Notes: generated by a model not told the origin, from the letters alone. Shown: positions 16,813-26,688, counted from the first letter of the stretch. The stretch: 64,000 nt of DNA from Sphingomonas horti (GCF_009753715.1 NZ_WQMS01000008.1:1-64000); one strand, 5' to 3'. Numbers and translations: made by a program.

Positions 16813-18747
16813 ATGGCCGATCACGGCGAACATCCGGATCACGCGTTTGACGACCGCTATCAGCTGCTCGTCAACTCGGTCATCGACTACGCGATCTACA
16901 TGCTCGACGCGGATGGCCGGATTACGACCTGGAATCCGGGCGCCCGCCGCTTCAAAGGGTATGAGCCCGACGAAGTCATAGGCGAGAATTACGCGCGCTT
17001 CTTTACGCCCGAGGATCGGGAGGCGGGGCTGCCACAGCGGCAGCTGGAGATCGCATCGCGCGAAGGCCGGTTCGAATCCGAGGGCTGGCGCGTACGCAAG
17101 GACGGCAGCCGCTTCTGGGCGCATGTCGTGCTCGATCCGGTGCGCAGGCCGGACGGCGAGCTGATCGGCTATGCCAAGATCACCCGCGACGTCACCGCCA
17201 AGCGCGAGGCCGAACGGGCGTTGTGGGAAAGCGAGCAGCGCTTCCGCATGCTGATCCAGGGCGTGCGCGACTATGCCATCTACATGCTGGATCGCGACGG
17301 ACGGATCACCAACTGGAATCCGGGCGCGGAAGCCATCAAGGGCTATACCGAGGACGAGATTCTGGGGGAGCATTTCTCCCGCTTCTATACCGACGAAGAT
17401 CGCGCGAACGGCGAGCCGGAAAAGGCGCTGGCGACCGCGCTCGCCAAGGGCAAATATGAGAGGCAGGCCTGGCGCGTCCGCAAGAATGGCGAGCATTTCT
17501 GGGCAAGCATCCTGATTGATCCGATCTATGACGCAAAGGGCGAGCATGTCGGCTTTGCGAAGATCACCCGGGACGTCACCGAGCAGAAGCGCGCGGAAGA
17601 GGAGCTGGAGCAGGCGCGCGCGGCTCTGGCCCAGGCGCAGAAGCTGCAGGCGCTGGGCGAGCTTACCGGCGGCATCGCGCATGATTTCAACAACCTGATC
17701 ACCGTGATCCGCGGATCGGCGGAGCTGCTGCGCCGGGCCGATCTGAACGAGGAACGGCGCCGCCGCTATCTGGACGCAATCACCGACACCGCCGACCGCG
17801 CCGCAACGCTGACCAGCCATCTGCTCGCGTTCAGCCGGCGCCAGCCGCTGAAGCCCGAAGTGCTCGACCTCAACGTTCGTCTCGACGCGTTCGCGGAGGT
17901 GTTGAGCCGGACGCTGGGCAGCACCATCGACGTGCAGCTGGAGCTGGCCCCCGGCTTGTGGCGGGTGGAGGCGGACCCGACGCATCTGGAGAATGCGCTG
18001 CTGAACGCGGCGATCAATGCGCGCGACGCCATGCCGAGGGGCGGCCGGCTGACGCTCTCCACCGCCAATGTTTCCGGCAGCGACGGTGGCGGCGACATGG
18101 TGTGTATCGCCCTGACGGATACCGGCGAGGGCATGCCGGCCGAGGTCATCGAGCGCGCGTTCGAGCCCTTCTTCACGACCAAGCCGGTCGGCAAGGGCAC
18201 GGGCCTGGGGCTGTCGCAGATCCACGGCTTTGCCGCCCAGAGCGGCGGACGGGCGGAAATCGAGTCGGTGCTGGGCGAAGGCACGACGGTGCGGCTGCTG
18301 TTGCCGCGCAGCGACGGGTCGGTTGCTTCCGCCGTGGCAGCCAAGGATTCGCCGGCACTGCCGCCGGGACTGCGCGTGCTGCTGGTCGAGGACAATGAGC
18401 AGGTGAGCGCATTCGCGCGCGACCTGCTGGAGGATCTTGGCTGCGCGGTTGTGGCGGCCCACAGCGGAGAGGAAGCGCTGGCCGAGCTCGAGACCGGCAC
18501 GTTCGACCTGATCTTCACCGACGTCGTGATGCCGGGACTGAGCGGCGTCGAGCTTGCTCGACAGGTCCGCACCCGCTTCCCCGGCCTGCCGGTGGTGCTG
18601 GCGAGCGGCTACAGCAACGAGATGCTGAAGGGCGCCGCGCTGGAGTTCGAGCTGCTGCACAAACCCTATTGCCGCGAATCGCTGGCCGAGGCGCTGGCGA
18701 AGGTGCTGGCCGCGGTCAGGCGGCCTGCAGCGCGCGGGGAAGCTTGA
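16813..18747 (+). CDS. PAS-PAS hybrid sensor histidine kinase with receiver domain
   Basis: A 644-residue cytoplasmic kinase without membrane segments. Two closely similar PAS domains (about residues 15-130 and 140-260; both contain [17 protein letters not shown]) are each followed by a PAC-like [10 protein letters not shown] or [10 protein letters not shown]. The phosphoacceptor His is in GIAHDFNN (about 290), the ATPase has [15 protein letters not shown] and [11 protein letters not shown], and a C-terminal receiver (about 520-640) carries the phosphate-accepting Asp in [10 protein letters not shown] (about 570). The signal sensed is unknown; duplicated cytoplasmic PAS domains often bind small molecules or cofactors. 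Its end overlaps convergent ispH by 32 bases. Confidence 0.93.
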   Translation: MADHGEHPDHAFDDRYQLLVNSVIDYAIYMLDADGRITTWNPGARRFKGYEPDEVIGENYARFFTPEDREAGLPQRQLEIASREGRFESEGWRVRKDGSRFWAHVVLDPVRRPDGELIGYAKITRDVTAKREAERALWESEQRFRMLIQGVRDYAIYMLDRDGRITNWNPGAEAIKGYTEDEILGEHFSRFYTDEDRANGEPEKALATALAKGKYERQAWRVRKNGEHFWASILIDPIYDAKGEHVGFAKITRDVTEQKRAEEELEQARAALAQAQKLQALGELTGGIAHDFNNLITVIRGSAELLRRADLNEERRRRYLDAITDTADRAATLTSHLLAFSRRQPLKPEVLDLNVRLDAFAEVLSRTLGSTIDVQLELAPGLWRVEADPTHLENALLNAAINARDAMPRGGRLTLSTANVSGSDGGGDMVCIALTDTGEGMPAEVIERAFEPFFTTKPVGKGTGLGLSQIHGFAAQSGGRAEIESVLGEGTTVRLLLPRSDGSVASAVAAKDSPALPPGLRVLLVEDNEQVSAFARDLLEDLGCAVVAAHSGEEALAELETGTFDLIFTDVVMPGLSGVELARQVRTRFPGLPVVLASGYSNEMLKGAALEFELLHKPYCRESLAEALAKVLAAVRRPAARGEA

Positions 18748-19663
18748 ACACCATGTGCTCGCGCGCCGTTTCGATCTGCTCCTCGTCGATCGCATAGCGC
18801 TCGGCCAGCTTGTCGACGACTTCGCGCACCAGCAGCTCGGGCGCGGAGGCTCCCGCAGTCAAGCCCAGCGTCGCCACGCCCGCCAGCCAGTCGAAATCGA
18901 CGTCGCTGCCGCGCTGGACCAGCATGGACCGCGCGCCGGCGCGCCCGGCCGCCTCGACCAGGCGCAGCGAATTGGAGCTGTTCGGCGCGCCGATCACGAG
19001 CATCGCGTCGCACAAGGGCGCGATCGCCTTGACTGCCGCCTGCCGGTTCGAGGTGGCATAGCAGATGTCCTCGCCCCGGGGCCCCTGGATCGCGGGGAAG
19101 CGCCGCGTCAGCGCCGCGATGATCTCGGCGGTGTCGTCGACTGACAAGGTCGTCTGGGTCAGGAAAGCGAGATTGTCCGGGTCTTCGGGAGCCAGGCCGG
19201 CGACGTCGTCGACCGTCTCGATCAGCGTCATCCGGCCCTCTGGCACCTGGCCGAAGGTGCCGATCACTTCCGGGTGGCCCTTGTGCCCGACGAACAGGAT
19301 ATGGCGGCCGGCGGCGACCAGCCGCTCGGCCTGGCTGTGCACCTTCGAGACGAGCGGGCAGGTTGCATCGAGATAATCGAGCCCGCGCGCCTGCGCTGCC
19401 GCCGGCACCGACTTCGGCACGCCATGTGCGGAGAACACGACCGGCGCGCCGTCAGGCACCTCGTCCAGCTCCTCCACGAACACCGCGCCCTTGGCCTTCA
19501 GCCGGTCGACGACGAAGCGGTTGTGGACGATCTCGTGGCGCACATAGACCGGCGCGCCGAGCTGCTCGATCGCGAGCTCGACGATCCGGATGGCGCGGTC
19601 GACGCCGGCGCAGAAGCCGCGCGGCGCAGCGATCAGCAGCTTCAAGGGAGGAAGGTTCGTCAT
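18716..19663 (-). CDS. ispH: 4-hydroxy-3-methylbut-2-enyl diphosphate reductase
   Basis: A 315-residue Fe-S enzyme making IPP and DMAPP in the last step of the MEP isoprenoid pathway. The three cluster cysteines are in [24 protein letters not shown] and [20 protein letters not shown] and the HGVP and [11 protein letters not shown] stretches are also conserved. Full length. The 3-prime end overlaps that of the convergent kinase gene. Confidence 0.97.
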   Translation of the reverse strand: MTNLPPLKLLIAAPRGFCAGVDRAIRIVELAIEQLGAPVYVRHEIVHNRFVVDRLKAKGAVFVEELDEVPDGAPVVFSAHGVPKSVPAAAQARGLDYLDATCPLVSKVHSQAERLVAAGRHILFVGHKGHPEVIGTFGQVPEGRMTLIETVDDVAGLAPEDPDNLAFLTQTTLSVDDTAEIIAALTRRFPAIQGPRGEDICYATSNRQAAVKAIAPLCDAMLVIGAPNSSNSLRLVEAAGRAGARSMLVQRGSDVDFDWLAGVATLGLTAGASAPELLVREVVDKLAERYAIDEEQIETAREHMVFKLPRALQAA

Positions 19664-19750
19664 CTGCGGCCCACGTAAGCGATTGCTTGCCTGCTTTGAA
19701 GCGCCTTCCTATGCTTTTGCTGCCTTTCAGCCCTTCCCGAGGATCCGTCT

Positions 19751-20395
19751 TTGTCGCTTCGCACTGTCCTGGCCGCTGCCGCTATCGCCCTGACCCTCGG
19801 GGCCTGCTCCCGCGCGGGAGAGATGGACTATCTGGGCGGCATCCGCGTCGCGCGCTCGACCTGCCCGGCGGTCGGCGTGCCGGCCTATACCGGCGACATC
19901 ACTTTGTTCGACCCGCCGCAGAGCCGCGACGCCAGCGCGATCGACGTGACCGCGACCATCACCAACTTGCGTACAACCTGCGACGAGACCAGCGGGCCGG
20001 ACGTGATCGCGACGACGACGTTCGACGTGGTCGCCCGCCGCCGCGACGCCACCGCGCCCCGCCAGGTGGTTCTGCCCTATTTCGTCACCGTGGTGCGCGG
20101 CGGCAATGTCGTCGTCGCCAAGCGGATCAGCCGCGTCGCGCTGAACTTCGCCGCCGGCCAGGACCGGGCGCAGACGACGGGCCAGGGATCGAGCGTCATC
20201 GCCCGTTCCGCGGCGACGCTGCCGGAGGACATCCGCACGCAGATCACCCGCAAGCGCAAGCCCGGCGAGCAGGACGCGGCAATCGACCCGATGTCCGAGC
20301 CCGGCGTCCGCGCCGCGGTCGCCCGCGCCAGCTTCGAGCAGCTGATCGGCTTCCAGCTGACCCCGGATCAGCTCCAGTACAACGCGACCCGCTGA
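19751..20395 (+). CDS. Predicted lipoprotein of unknown function
   Basis: A 214-residue protein with a lipoprotein signal (ALTLGAC, lipidated Cys about residue 19). The mature domain is beta-rich with conserved-looking TCPAVGVPAYTGDITLF and QVVLPYFVTVVRGG, but I do not recognise the family by name. It begins at a TTG codon preceded by GAGGA at a proper distance. It is transcribed divergently from ispH. Confidence 0.75.
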   Translation: MSLRTVLAAAAIALTLGACSRAGEMDYLGGIRVARSTCPAVGVPAYTGDITLFDPPQSRDASAIDVTATITNLRTTCDETSGPDVIATTTFDVVARRRDATAPRQVVLPYFVTVVRGGNVVVAKRISRVALNFAAGQDRAQTTGQGSSVIARSAATLPEDIRTQITRKRKPGEQDAAIDPMSEPGVRAAVARASFEQLIGFQLTPDQLQYNATR

Positions 20396-20397
20396 CC

Positions 20398-20423
20398 GGA
20401 ACGGGGCCGTTCCTTCCGGCGTT
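20398..20423 (+). promoter_or_regulatory. Candidate EcfG (general stress) promoter
   Basis: GGAAC at 20398-20402 and CGTT at 20420-20423 are separated by 17 bases, matching the alphaproteobacterial EcfG consensus GGAAC-N16/17-CGTT. The DUF2231 membrane protein begins 25 bases downstream with a GGAGGAG ribosome-binding site between. Activity is inferred. Confidence 0.5.
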
Positions 20424-20447
20424 GCGCGCGGGGAGGAGAGCCGGCCG

Positions 20448-20915
20448 ATGGACAACCCCCGCAGCACTGCCAGGATCGCCGGTCACCCGGTGCATCCCAT
20501 GACGGTGATGTTCCCGATCGTTCTGTTCATCCTGGTCTGGGTAGCCGACCTGATGTTCTGGCACAGGCACGATCTCATCTGGGCGACGCTCGGCATGCTG
20601 GCCCTGGCGCTGGGCATCTTGCTTGCGCTGCTGGCAGCGGTGTTCGGGCTGATCGACTATTTGGGCGACGCGCGGATCAGGGCGCTCCCGGCGGCCAACC
20701 ATCACCTGGTCGCCAACCTGATCGTCCTCACGATCCAGATCGCCAACTTCATCTGGCGGATGAACGGTGGACCGGGATTTCTGATTCCGACCGGGCTAAT
20801 TCTGTCGACGCTCGCGGTGTTGCTGCTGGGCTATTCGGGATGGAAAGGCGGGACTTTGGTCTATCGGCATGGCGTGGGCGTTGACTCCGGCGCGGAGCAC
20901 AGCCAGAGGCGCTGA
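20448..20915 (+). CDS. DUF2231 four-helix membrane protein
   Basis: A 155-residue inner-membrane protein. The start GHPVHPMTVMFPIVLFILVWVADL is typical of DUF2231, and four hydrophobic segments (about 18-38, 45-68, 85-105, 112-130) are visible. The function of the family is unknown; some members are heme-associated or linked to stress. A candidate EcfG promoter immediately upstream suggests stress induction. Confidence 0.83.
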   Translation: MDNPRSTARIAGHPVHPMTVMFPIVLFILVWVADLMFWHRHDLIWATLGMLALALGILLALLAAVFGLIDYLGDARIRALPAANHHLVANLIVLTIQIANFIWRMNGGPGFLIPTGLILSTLAVLLLGYSGWKGGTLVYRHGVGVDSGAEHSQRR

Positions 20916-20943
20916 CGTCGCGGCGGGCAACCGTCGGGCGTTC

Positions 20944-21135
20944 GCGGGAGAGTGAGGCAGGGCGACCTGTTTCCGCCGAAGGAGCAACCGCCCCGGAATC
21001 TCTCAGGTCAAAGGACCGCGACCGCCTGTCCAGCGACACTCTGGAAAGTGTCCGCGCCTCGGCACGGGCCGCCGAAGGGGTAACCCCGGATCCGTCTGGG
21101 GGAAAGCTCTCAGGTTCCGTGACAGAGGGGGCAGC
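20944..21135 (+). promoter_or_regulatory. Tandem glycine riboswitch upstream of gcvT
   Basis: Two glycine aptamers in tandem precede gcvT. Aptamer 1 (about 20944-21028) shows GCGGGAGAG, GCCGAAGGAGCAA and ATCTCTCAGGTCAAAGGACCG; aptamer 2 (about 21037-21130) shows CTCTGGAAAG, GCCGAAGGGGTAA and GCTCTCAGGTTCCGTG. The GCCGAAGG(A/G)G and CTCTCAGG cores are diagnostic for the family, which senses glycine and normally switches on glycine cleavage genes. Aptamer 2 P1 can form between CTCTG 21039-21043 and CAGAG 21123-21127. Confidence 0.95.
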
Positions 21136-21178
21136 GGGTGCGTTTTCCGAAGCGGAACGCGGCTGCCTGTCACGGAGG
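21117..21178 (+). promoter_or_regulatory. Expression platform masking the gcvT ribosome-binding site
   Basis: CCGTGACAG at 21117-21125 is perfectly complementary to CTGTCACGG at 21167-21175, and GGCAGC 21130-21135 to GCTGCC 21162-21167, with an inner GCGTT/AACGC hairpin (21140-21144 with 21156-21160). The right strand runs into the GGAGG ribosome-binding site (21174-21178) of the GTG-started gcvT. The left strand shares bases 21123-21125 with aptamer 2 P1, so the two folds exclude each other. Confidence 0.75.
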
Positions 21179-21183
21179 CGAAT

Positions 21184-22308
21184 GTGAGCGAAGCGAACGA
21201 TCTTCCCCCCCAGACCCTGCCGCTGGACGGCTGGCATCGCGCGCGCGGCGCCCGCATGGTGCCGTTCGCCGGCTACCAGATGCCGATCCAGTATGAAGGC
21301 ATCATGGCCGAGCATCTGTGGACGCGCGAGAATGCCGGGCTGTTCGACGTCAGCCATATGGGCCAGCTGCTGATCAGCGGGCCGGATGTCGACGTTGAGC
21401 TCGAAGAGTTGCTTCCGGCGGACGTGAAGGGGCTCGGCATCGACAAGATGCGCTATTCGCTGCTGCTGAACGAGCAGGGCGGCATCCTCGACGACCTGAT
21501 GCTCACGCGGCAGGCCGATGGCTTCTACATGGTCGTGAACGGCGCGACCAAATATGATGATATCGGCCATATGCGTGAGCATCTGCCCGATGAGATCACG
21601 CTCAATCACCTGGAGGAAAGCGCGCTGCTGGCGCTGCAGGGCCCGAAGGCGGGTGAGGTGCTGGCGCGCATCCAGCCGGAGGTCGCGCGGCTTTATTTCA
21701 TGGAGGCTGGCGCTTTCGACCTCGACGGCGTTCCTGCCTGGGTCAGTCGTTCCGGCTATACCGGCGAGGACGGGTTCGAAATCTCGATCGCTGCGGAACA
21801 TGGCGAGCGGATCGCGAGCCTTTTGTGCGATCAGCCCGAAGTGAAGCCGATCGGCCTCGGCGCGCGCGATTCGCTGCGGCTGGAAGCGGGGCTGCCGCTC
21901 TACGGTCACGACCTGGACGAGGAGACGACGCCGATCACCGCCGATCTCGGCTTCGCGCTCAGCAAGCGGCGACGCGAAGAAGGTGGCTTCCCGGGCGCCG
22001 ATCGCATCCTGCTGGAGCGCGAGCAGGGGCCGGTGCTGAAGCGCGTCGGCCTGATCGTCGAAGGCCGCCAGCCGGTCCGCGAAGGCGCCGCGGTGGTCGA
22101 TGCGGACGGGAACGAGGTCGGCAAGGTCACCTCGGGCGGCTTCTCGCCCAGCCTCGAGCGGCCGATCGCGATGGCCTATGTGCCGGCTGGGTCCGCCGTG
22201 CCCGGCACGCGCGTCCGGCTGAACCAGCGCGCGAAGATTTTCGAGGCCGAAGTCACGGCGATGCCGTTCGTCCCCCACCGCTATCACCGCAAGGGAGCCG
22301 CCAAATGA
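21184..22308 (+). CDS. gcvT: Aminomethyltransferase, glycine cleavage T protein
   Basis: A 374-residue tetrahydrofolate-dependent enzyme releasing ammonia and methylene-THF from the aminomethyl-lipoyl H protein. Conserved stretches: [54 protein letters not shown], and the C-terminal [19 protein letters not shown]. It starts at GTG 21184 after GGAGG; an overlapping ATG at 21182 runs at once into TGA. Its stop overlaps gcvH (ATGA). Expression should follow glycine through the upstream riboswitch. Confidence 0.97.
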   Translation: MSEANDLPPQTLPLDGWHRARGARMVPFAGYQMPIQYEGIMAEHLWTRENAGLFDVSHMGQLLISGPDVDVELEELLPADVKGLGIDKMRYSLLLNEQGGILDDLMLTRQADGFYMVVNGATKYDDIGHMREHLPDEITLNHLEESALLALQGPKAGEVLARIQPEVARLYFMEAGAFDLDGVPAWVSRSGYTGEDGFEISIAAEHGERIASLLCDQPEVKPIGLGARDSLRLEAGLPLYGHDLDEETTPITADLGFALSKRRREEGGFPGADRILLEREQGPVLKRVGLIVEGRQPVREGAAVVDADGNEVGKVTSGGFSPSLERPIAMAYVPAGSAVPGTRVRLNQRAKIFEAEVTAMPFVPHRYHRKGAAK

Positions 22309-22676
22309 CCCGCTATTTCACCAAGGACCATGAATGGATCGACGTCGACGGCGACGCCGCGACCGTGGGCATCACCGATTATGCGCAGGGCCAGCTCGGC
22401 GACGTGGTGTTCGTCGAAGTGCCCGACGCCGGCCGCCAGCTCAGCCAGGGCGGCGACGCGGCGGTGGTCGAATCGGTCAAGGCCGCCTCGGACGTTTACG
22501 CGCCGGTTTCCGGCACCGTCACCGAAGGCAATGCGGCGCTCAGCGACACGCCGGACCTGGTCAACACATCGCCGGAGGCGGACGGCTGGTTTTTCAAGCT
22601 GACGCTGTCGAACCCGTCCGAGCTCGACGGGCTGATGGACGAGGGTGCGTACAAGGAATTCGTCGCCGGGCTGTGA
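22305..22676 (+). CDS. gcvH: Glycine cleavage H protein
   Basis: A 123-residue lipoyl carrier shuttling the aminomethyl group between P, T and L proteins. The lipoylated lysine is K59 in [20 protein letters not shown] and [19 protein letters not shown] are characteristic. It is complete and overlaps gcvT by four bases. Confidence 0.97.
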   Translation: MTRYFTKDHEWIDVDGDAATVGITDYAQGQLGDVVFVEVPDAGRQLSQGGDAAVVESVKAASDVYAPVSGTVTEGNAALSDTPDLVNTSPEADGWFFKLTLSNPSELDGLMDEGAYKEFVAGL

Positions 22677-22684
22677 GCCGCGTT

Positions 22685-22771
22685 CCCCTCCCGCTTGCGG
22701 GAGGGGTTAGGGTCTGTCCCGGCTTTCCCGCGTGCCCTCCCCCGGCCCCTCCCGCAAGCGGGGAGGGGAGA
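22685..22771. repeat. CCCTCCCGC-type palindromic repeat between gcvH and methyltransferase
   Basis: Two hairpin modules (CCCCTCCCGC/GCGGGAGGGG at 22685-22706 and CCCCTCCCGC/GCGGGGAGGGG at about 22746-22768) face each other over about 40 bases. The arrangement resembles the composite elements in gcvPB and rnr but with different cores. It separates gcvH from the following gene by 109 bases in an otherwise overlapping operon. Confidence 0.7.
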
Positions 22772-22785
22772 AGCAGAGGAAGCCA

Positions 22786-23547
22786 ATGCTCAACCCCACT
22801 TCCCGCTGGTCTCCGACCGATTACGCGAAGAACGCCGCCTTCGTGCCGGAGCTCGGCCGCGCGGTGGTGGAGCTGCTTGCGCCCAGGGCCGGCGAGCGCA
22901 TCCTCGACCTCGGCTGCGGCGACGGCGTGCTGACCGAGGCGCTGGTCGCGGCCGGCGCGGAAGTGGTCGGCGTCGATGCCTCGCCCGAGATGATCGCGGC
23001 GGCGAAGGCGCGGGGGCTCGATGCGCGCGTGATGGACGGACAGGCGCTCGATTTCGACGGCGAGTTCGACGCCATCTTCTCGAACGCGGCGCTCCATTGG
23101 ATGCTTGACCCGCCCGCCGTCGCGCGTGGCGTGTTCCGCGCGCTGAAGTCCGGCGGCCGCTTCGTTGGCGAGCAGGGCGGAGCCGGAAATATCGCGCAGC
23201 TCCGCGGCGCACTTCGCGAAGTGCTGGTTGCGCGCGGCTATCCAGTCCCGGCCGAAGACCCGCAATGGTACGCCTCGCCCGAGGAGTTCACGCGTGTCTA
23301 TTCGGAAGCGGGCTTTGCCGATATCGAAGCCTGGCTGATCGACCGCCCGACGCCGCTGCCCGCCGGCGCCGCCGCCTGGTACAAGACCTTTCGCGCCGGC
23401 TTCCTCGATTCCGCGCACGTGCCGGATTCGGAGATCGACGCCGTCACCGCGGACGCCGAATCCCGCGCCGCCCCTGCGCTCAAGCAACCGGACGGCCGCT
23501 GGATCGCTGATTATGTCCGCCTCCGCTTCACGATGAAGAGACCCTGA
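22786..23547 (+). CDS. Class I SAM-dependent methyltransferase
   Basis: A 253-residue protein. SAM motif I is [15 protein letters not shown] (about residue 40), motif [20 protein letters not shown], post-motif [14 protein letters not shown]; this pattern resembles trans-aconitate methyltransferase/UbiE-like enzymes, but the substrate is unknown. The ATG at 22786 lies after a palindromic repeat. The gene sits between gcvH and gcvPA and is bracketed by two different palindromic repeats (22685-22771 and 23565-23621). Confidence 0.85.
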   Translation: MLNPTSRWSPTDYAKNAAFVPELGRAVVELLAPRAGERILDLGCGDGVLTEALVAAGAEVVGVDASPEMIAAAKARGLDARVMDGQALDFDGEFDAIFSNAALHWMLDPPAVARGVFRALKSGGRFVGEQGGAGNIAQLRGALREVLVARGYPVPAEDPQWYASPEEFTRVYSEAGFADIEAWLIDRPTPLPAGAAAWYKTFRAGFLDSAHVPDSEIDAVTADAESRAAPALKQPDGRWIADYVRLRFTMKRP

Positions 23548-23564
23548 TGACCCAGGCAAGCCCT

Positions 23565-23621
23565 GTGCTCCGGCGAAGGCCGGAGCTCTGCGACACAGGG
23601 CTCCGGCCTTCGCCGGAGCAC
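23565..23621. repeat. GTGCTCCGG-type palindromic repeat (copy 2)
   Basis: A nearly perfect palindrome: arms GTGCTCCGGCGAAGGCCGG and its inverse, 57 bases in all with a short centre, sharing ends with copies at 15122-15177 and 49188-49241. It lies 29 bases upstream of gcvPA and could attenuate read-through or protect the upstream message. Confidence 0.85.
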
Positions 23622-23650
23622 AACTAAATAGCGCCTTTGGAGTTCGTGCT

Positions 23651-25009
23651 TTGAGATACCTCCCCCTCACGCCCGTCGACCGCAGTGCGATGCTGCAGGC
23701 TGTCGGCGCCAGTTCGGTCGACGATCTGTTCGTCGACGTGCCCGCCGAGGCGCGGCTGTCCGGTCCGATCGCCGGCCTGCCGAATCATGCGTCCGAGCTG
23801 TCGGTCGAGCGCCAGCTTGCCGCGCTCGCCCGGCAGAATACCGTTGCGGGCGAAGTGCCCTTCTTCCTCGGCTGCGGCGCCTATCGCCATCATGTGCCGG
23901 CCACCGTCGACCACATCATCCAGCGCGGCGAGTTCCTGACCGCCTACACGCCTTACCAGCCGGAAATCGCGCAGGGCACGCTGCAGATGCTGTTCGAGTT
24001 CCAGACTCAGGTCGCGCGGCTGCTCGGCTGCGACGTCGCGAACGCGTCGATGTACGACGGCTCGACCGCCTGCTGGGAAGCGATCACGATGGCGCGCCGG
24101 ATCACCCGCCGGGCCAAGGCGCTGATCTCCGCCGGGCTGCACCCGCACTACGTCTCTGTCGCGAAGACGATGGCGCGCTTCACCGGCGACGAGCTGCACA
24201 CCGCGCTGCCCGAGTTGGAAGCCGCGACCGACATCGACACGCTGATCGGCCAGATCGATGGCGATACCTCGTGCGTGGTCGTCCAGTATCCCGACATTCT
24301 CGGCCGTGTCGCCGACCTGTCGGAGCTGGCCGCGCGGGCGCATGAGAAAGGCGCGCTGCTGGTCGCAGTTGTCACCGAGCCGGTCGCGCTCGGGCTGCTC
24401 AAGTCGCCCGGCGAGATGGGCGCGGACATCGTCGTCGGCGAAGGCCAGTCGATCGGCGTCGGGCTCCAGTTCGGCGGACCGTATGTGGGCCTGTTCGCCT
24501 GCAAGGAGAAATTCGTCCGCCAGATGCCGGGCCGGCTCTGCGGCGAGACTGTCGATGCGGAGGGCAAGCGCGGCTTCGTGCTGACGCTCTCGACCCGCGA
24601 GCAGCATATCCGCCGCGAAAAGGCGACGTCCAACATCTGCACCAACTCCGGGCTGTGCGCGCTCGCTTTCTCGATCCACATGACCCTGCTCGGCGAAAAG
24701 GGCCTGCGCGGGCTGGCCGAGCTGAACCACGCGGGCGCCGTCGCTGCCGCCGAGCGGCTGGCCAGGGTGCCGGGCGTCGAGTTGGTCAACGGCTCCTTCT
24801 TCAACGAGTTCACGCTGAAGCTGTCGAAGGAAGCGCGGCCGCTGGTCCGCCGCCTCGCCGATCGCGGCATCCTCGCCGGCGTGTCGCTGGGCCGTCTCTA
24901 CCCCGGCGTCGACGCGCTGGAGCACGGCCTCGTCGTCGCCGTCACCGAAACCACCACGCCGGAGGATGTCGAGGCCTTGGCCGCCGCCCTCCAGGAGGAC
25001 CTCGCATGA
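23651..25009 (+). CDS. gcvPA: Glycine dehydrogenase (decarboxylating) subunit 1
   Basis: A 452-residue subunit of the two-subunit P protein that decarboxylates glycine with PLP and loads the H protein. The N-terminus [18 protein letters not shown] and the conserved [36 protein letters not shown], and [20 protein letters not shown] are family hallmarks. It starts with TTG after GGAG. The split P protein is normal for this family and is not a frameshift. It overlaps gcvPB by four bases. Confidence 0.96.
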   Translation: MRYLPLTPVDRSAMLQAVGASSVDDLFVDVPAEARLSGPIAGLPNHASELSVERQLAALARQNTVAGEVPFFLGCGAYRHHVPATVDHIIQRGEFLTAYTPYQPEIAQGTLQMLFEFQTQVARLLGCDVANASMYDGSTACWEAITMARRITRRAKALISAGLHPHYVSVAKTMARFTGDELHTALPELEAATDIDTLIGQIDGDTSCVVVQYPDILGRVADLSELAARAHEKGALLVAVVTEPVALGLLKSPGEMGADIVVGEGQSIGVGLQFGGPYVGLFACKEKFVRQMPGRLCGETVDAEGKRGFVLTLSTREQHIRREKATSNICTNSGLCALAFSIHMTLLGEKGLRGLAELNHAGAVAAAERLARVPGVELVNGSFFNEFTLKLSKEARPLVRRLADRGILAGVSLGRLYPGVDALEHGLVVAVTETTTPEDVEALAAALQEDLA

Positions 25010-26688
25010 GCATGAATCGCCAGGGCCGCGTCTCCCGCCCCGAAGGCGAGACCGCCGCCAACACCGAAACCTTCACCGGCAACCGCGCGCTGATGCTGGA
25101 AGAGCCGCTGATCTTCGAGATCGGCAACGAGCACACGACGGGTGTGGATCTGCCATATCCTCCCCTCGATTTCGAGGGGAAGGGGACCGCTCGCGAAGCG
25201 AGCGGTGGAGGGGCCGCCGGCGTAGCCGGCGGGCTAACGCCCGCCGCCCCTCCACCGCCTTCGGCGGTCCCCCTCCCCGAGCAAGCTCGGGGAGGATTTG
25301 AAGGCCTCCTCCGCACCCGTCCGATCGGTCTTCCCGGGCTGTCGGAGCCGGAGGCGACCCGTCATTACACGCGGCTGTCCCGCCAGAATTACGCGATCGA
25401 CCTTGGCCTGTTCCCGCTCGGCTCGTGCACGATGAAGCATAATCCGCGGCTGAACGAGAAGGTCGCGCGGCTGCCGGGTTTTGCCGACGTGCACCCGCTG
25501 CAGCCGCAGGAAACGGTGCAGGGCGCCTATGCGCTGATCTACCTCGTCGCCGACTGGCTGTGCAAGCTGACCGGCATGCCCGCGGTGGCGATGAGCCCGA
25601 AGGCGGGCGCGCACGGCGAGCTGTGTGGGCTGCTCGCGATCCGCTCTGCGCTGGAGGCGCGCGGCGACATGCGCTCGGTGGTGCTGGTGCCCGAATCGGC
25701 GCACGGCACCAACCCGGCGACCGCCGCCTTCGCCGGCTATGCGGTCGAGAACATCCCGGCCACGCCCGAGGGCCGCGTCGATTTCGAGGCGCTGAAGCGG
25801 CGGCTCGGGCCCGACGTCGCGGCGGTGATGATCACCAATCCGAACACCTGCGGATTGTTCGAGCGCGACATGAAACGCATCGCCGACGCGGTCCATGCGG
25901 CGGGCGCGTTCGTCTATTGCGACGGCGCGAACTTCAACGCGATCGTCGGCCGCGTCCGCCCCGGCGACCTGGGCGTCGACGCGATGCACATCAACCTGCA
26001 CAAGACCTTCTCGACCCCGCATGGCGGCGGCGGCCCCGGCTCCGGTCCGGTCGTCTTCTCGGCCGCGCTCGCGCCGTTCGCTCCGCTGCCGTTCGTCGAG
26101 AAACAGGGCGATCATTATCACCTGGTCGAGGAGGAAACCGCCGAGGAGCACCACGCGCACAGCTTCGGCCGGATGGTCGCGTTCCACGGCCAGATGGGCA
26201 TGTTCACCCGCGCCGCCGCGTACATGCTGAGCCACGGCGCCGACGGCCTGCGGCAGGTCAGCGAAGACGCGGTGCTGAACGCCAACTACATCCTCCGCAG
26301 CCTCGACGACCTGCTCGACGCACCGTTCGGCGACAGTGGCCCCTGCATGCACGAGGCGCTGTTCTCCGACGACGGCATGGCCGAGGGCTTCACGACACTG
26401 GACATCGCCAAGGGTCTGATCGACGAAGGCTTCCACCCGATGACGATGTACTTCCCGCTCGTCGTCCACGGCGCAATGCTGGTCGAGCCGACCGAGACGG
26501 AGTCGAAGGCGAACCTCGACCAGTTCATCGGCGCGCTGCGTTCGGTCGCCGCGCGAGCGAAGAACGGCGATCCTTCGTTGAAGGCCGCGCCGCACTTCGC
26601 GCCGCGGCGGCGCCTCGACGAGACGTTGGCAGCCCGCAAACCGGTGCTGGTCTGGAAGGACCCCGAGGTCGCACAGGCGGCGGAGTAG
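25006..26688 (+). CDS. gcvPB: Glycine dehydrogenase (decarboxylating) subunit 2, with in-frame repeat insertion
   Basis: A 560-residue PLP subunit of glycine decarboxylase. Hallmarks: [54 protein letters not shown], and the PLP lysine in [21 protein letters not shown]. Between VDLP (residue 50) and [17 protein letters not shown] lies an unusual Gly/Ala/Pro-rich segment (about residues 51-98) encoded by a 141-bp composite palindrome at 25157-25297. Because 141 is divisible by three the frame is kept, so the enzyme is probably intact with a surface-exposed extra loop. It is longer than the usual family length by about this amount. Confidence 0.95.
   Translation: MSMNRQGRVSRPEGETAANTETFTGNRALMLEEPLIFEIGNEHTTGVDLPYPPLDFEGKGTAREASGGGAAGVAGGLTPAAPPPPSAVPLPEQARGGFEGLLRTRPIGLPGLSEPEATRHYTRLSRQNYAIDLGLFPLGSCTMKHNPRLNEKVARLPGFADVHPLQPQETVQGAYALIYLVADWLCKLTGMPAVAMSPKAGAHGELCGLLAIRSALEARGDMRSVVLVPESAHGTNPATAAFAGYAVENIPATPEGRVDFEALKRRLGPDVAAVMITNPNTCGLFERDMKRIADAVHAAGAFVYCDGANFNAIVGRVRPGDLGVDAMHINLHKTFSTPHGGGGPGSGPVVFSAALAPFAPLPFVEKQGDHYHLVEEETAEEHHAHSFGRMVAFHGQMGMFTRAAAYMLSHGADGLRQVSEDAVLNANYILRSLDDLLDAPFGDSGPCMHEALFSDDGMAEGFTTLDIAKGLIDEGFHPMTMYFPLVVHGAMLVEPTETESKANLDQFIGALRSVAARAKNGDPSLKAAPHFAPRRRLDETLAARKPVLVWKDPEVAQAAE
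25157..25297 (+). repeat. Composite palindromic element inserted in frame within gcvPB
   Basis: 141 bp bounded by ATCCTCCCC and its exact inverse GGGGAGGAT. Inside are hairpins CCCCTCG/CGAGGGG, ACCGCTCGC/GCGAGCGGT, CGCCGGC/GCCGGCG, ACCGCC/GGCGGT and CCCCGAGC/GCTCGGGG, joined by GGAGGGGC and GCCCCTCC linkers that pair with each other. It encodes GGGAA and [15 protein letters not shown]. The same element layout is inside rnr at 49642-49788. Confidence 0.85.

Noticed and set aside
16525-18795. 756-residue minus-strand frame
   Set aside because: Antisense to the helicase end and the hybrid kinase, which have complete motifs; the frame itself has none.
23651-26688. gcvPA/gcvPB as a frameshifted single gcvP
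   Set aside because: Each has proper ends, an ATGA junction and family-typical length; the two-subunit form is a normal variant.
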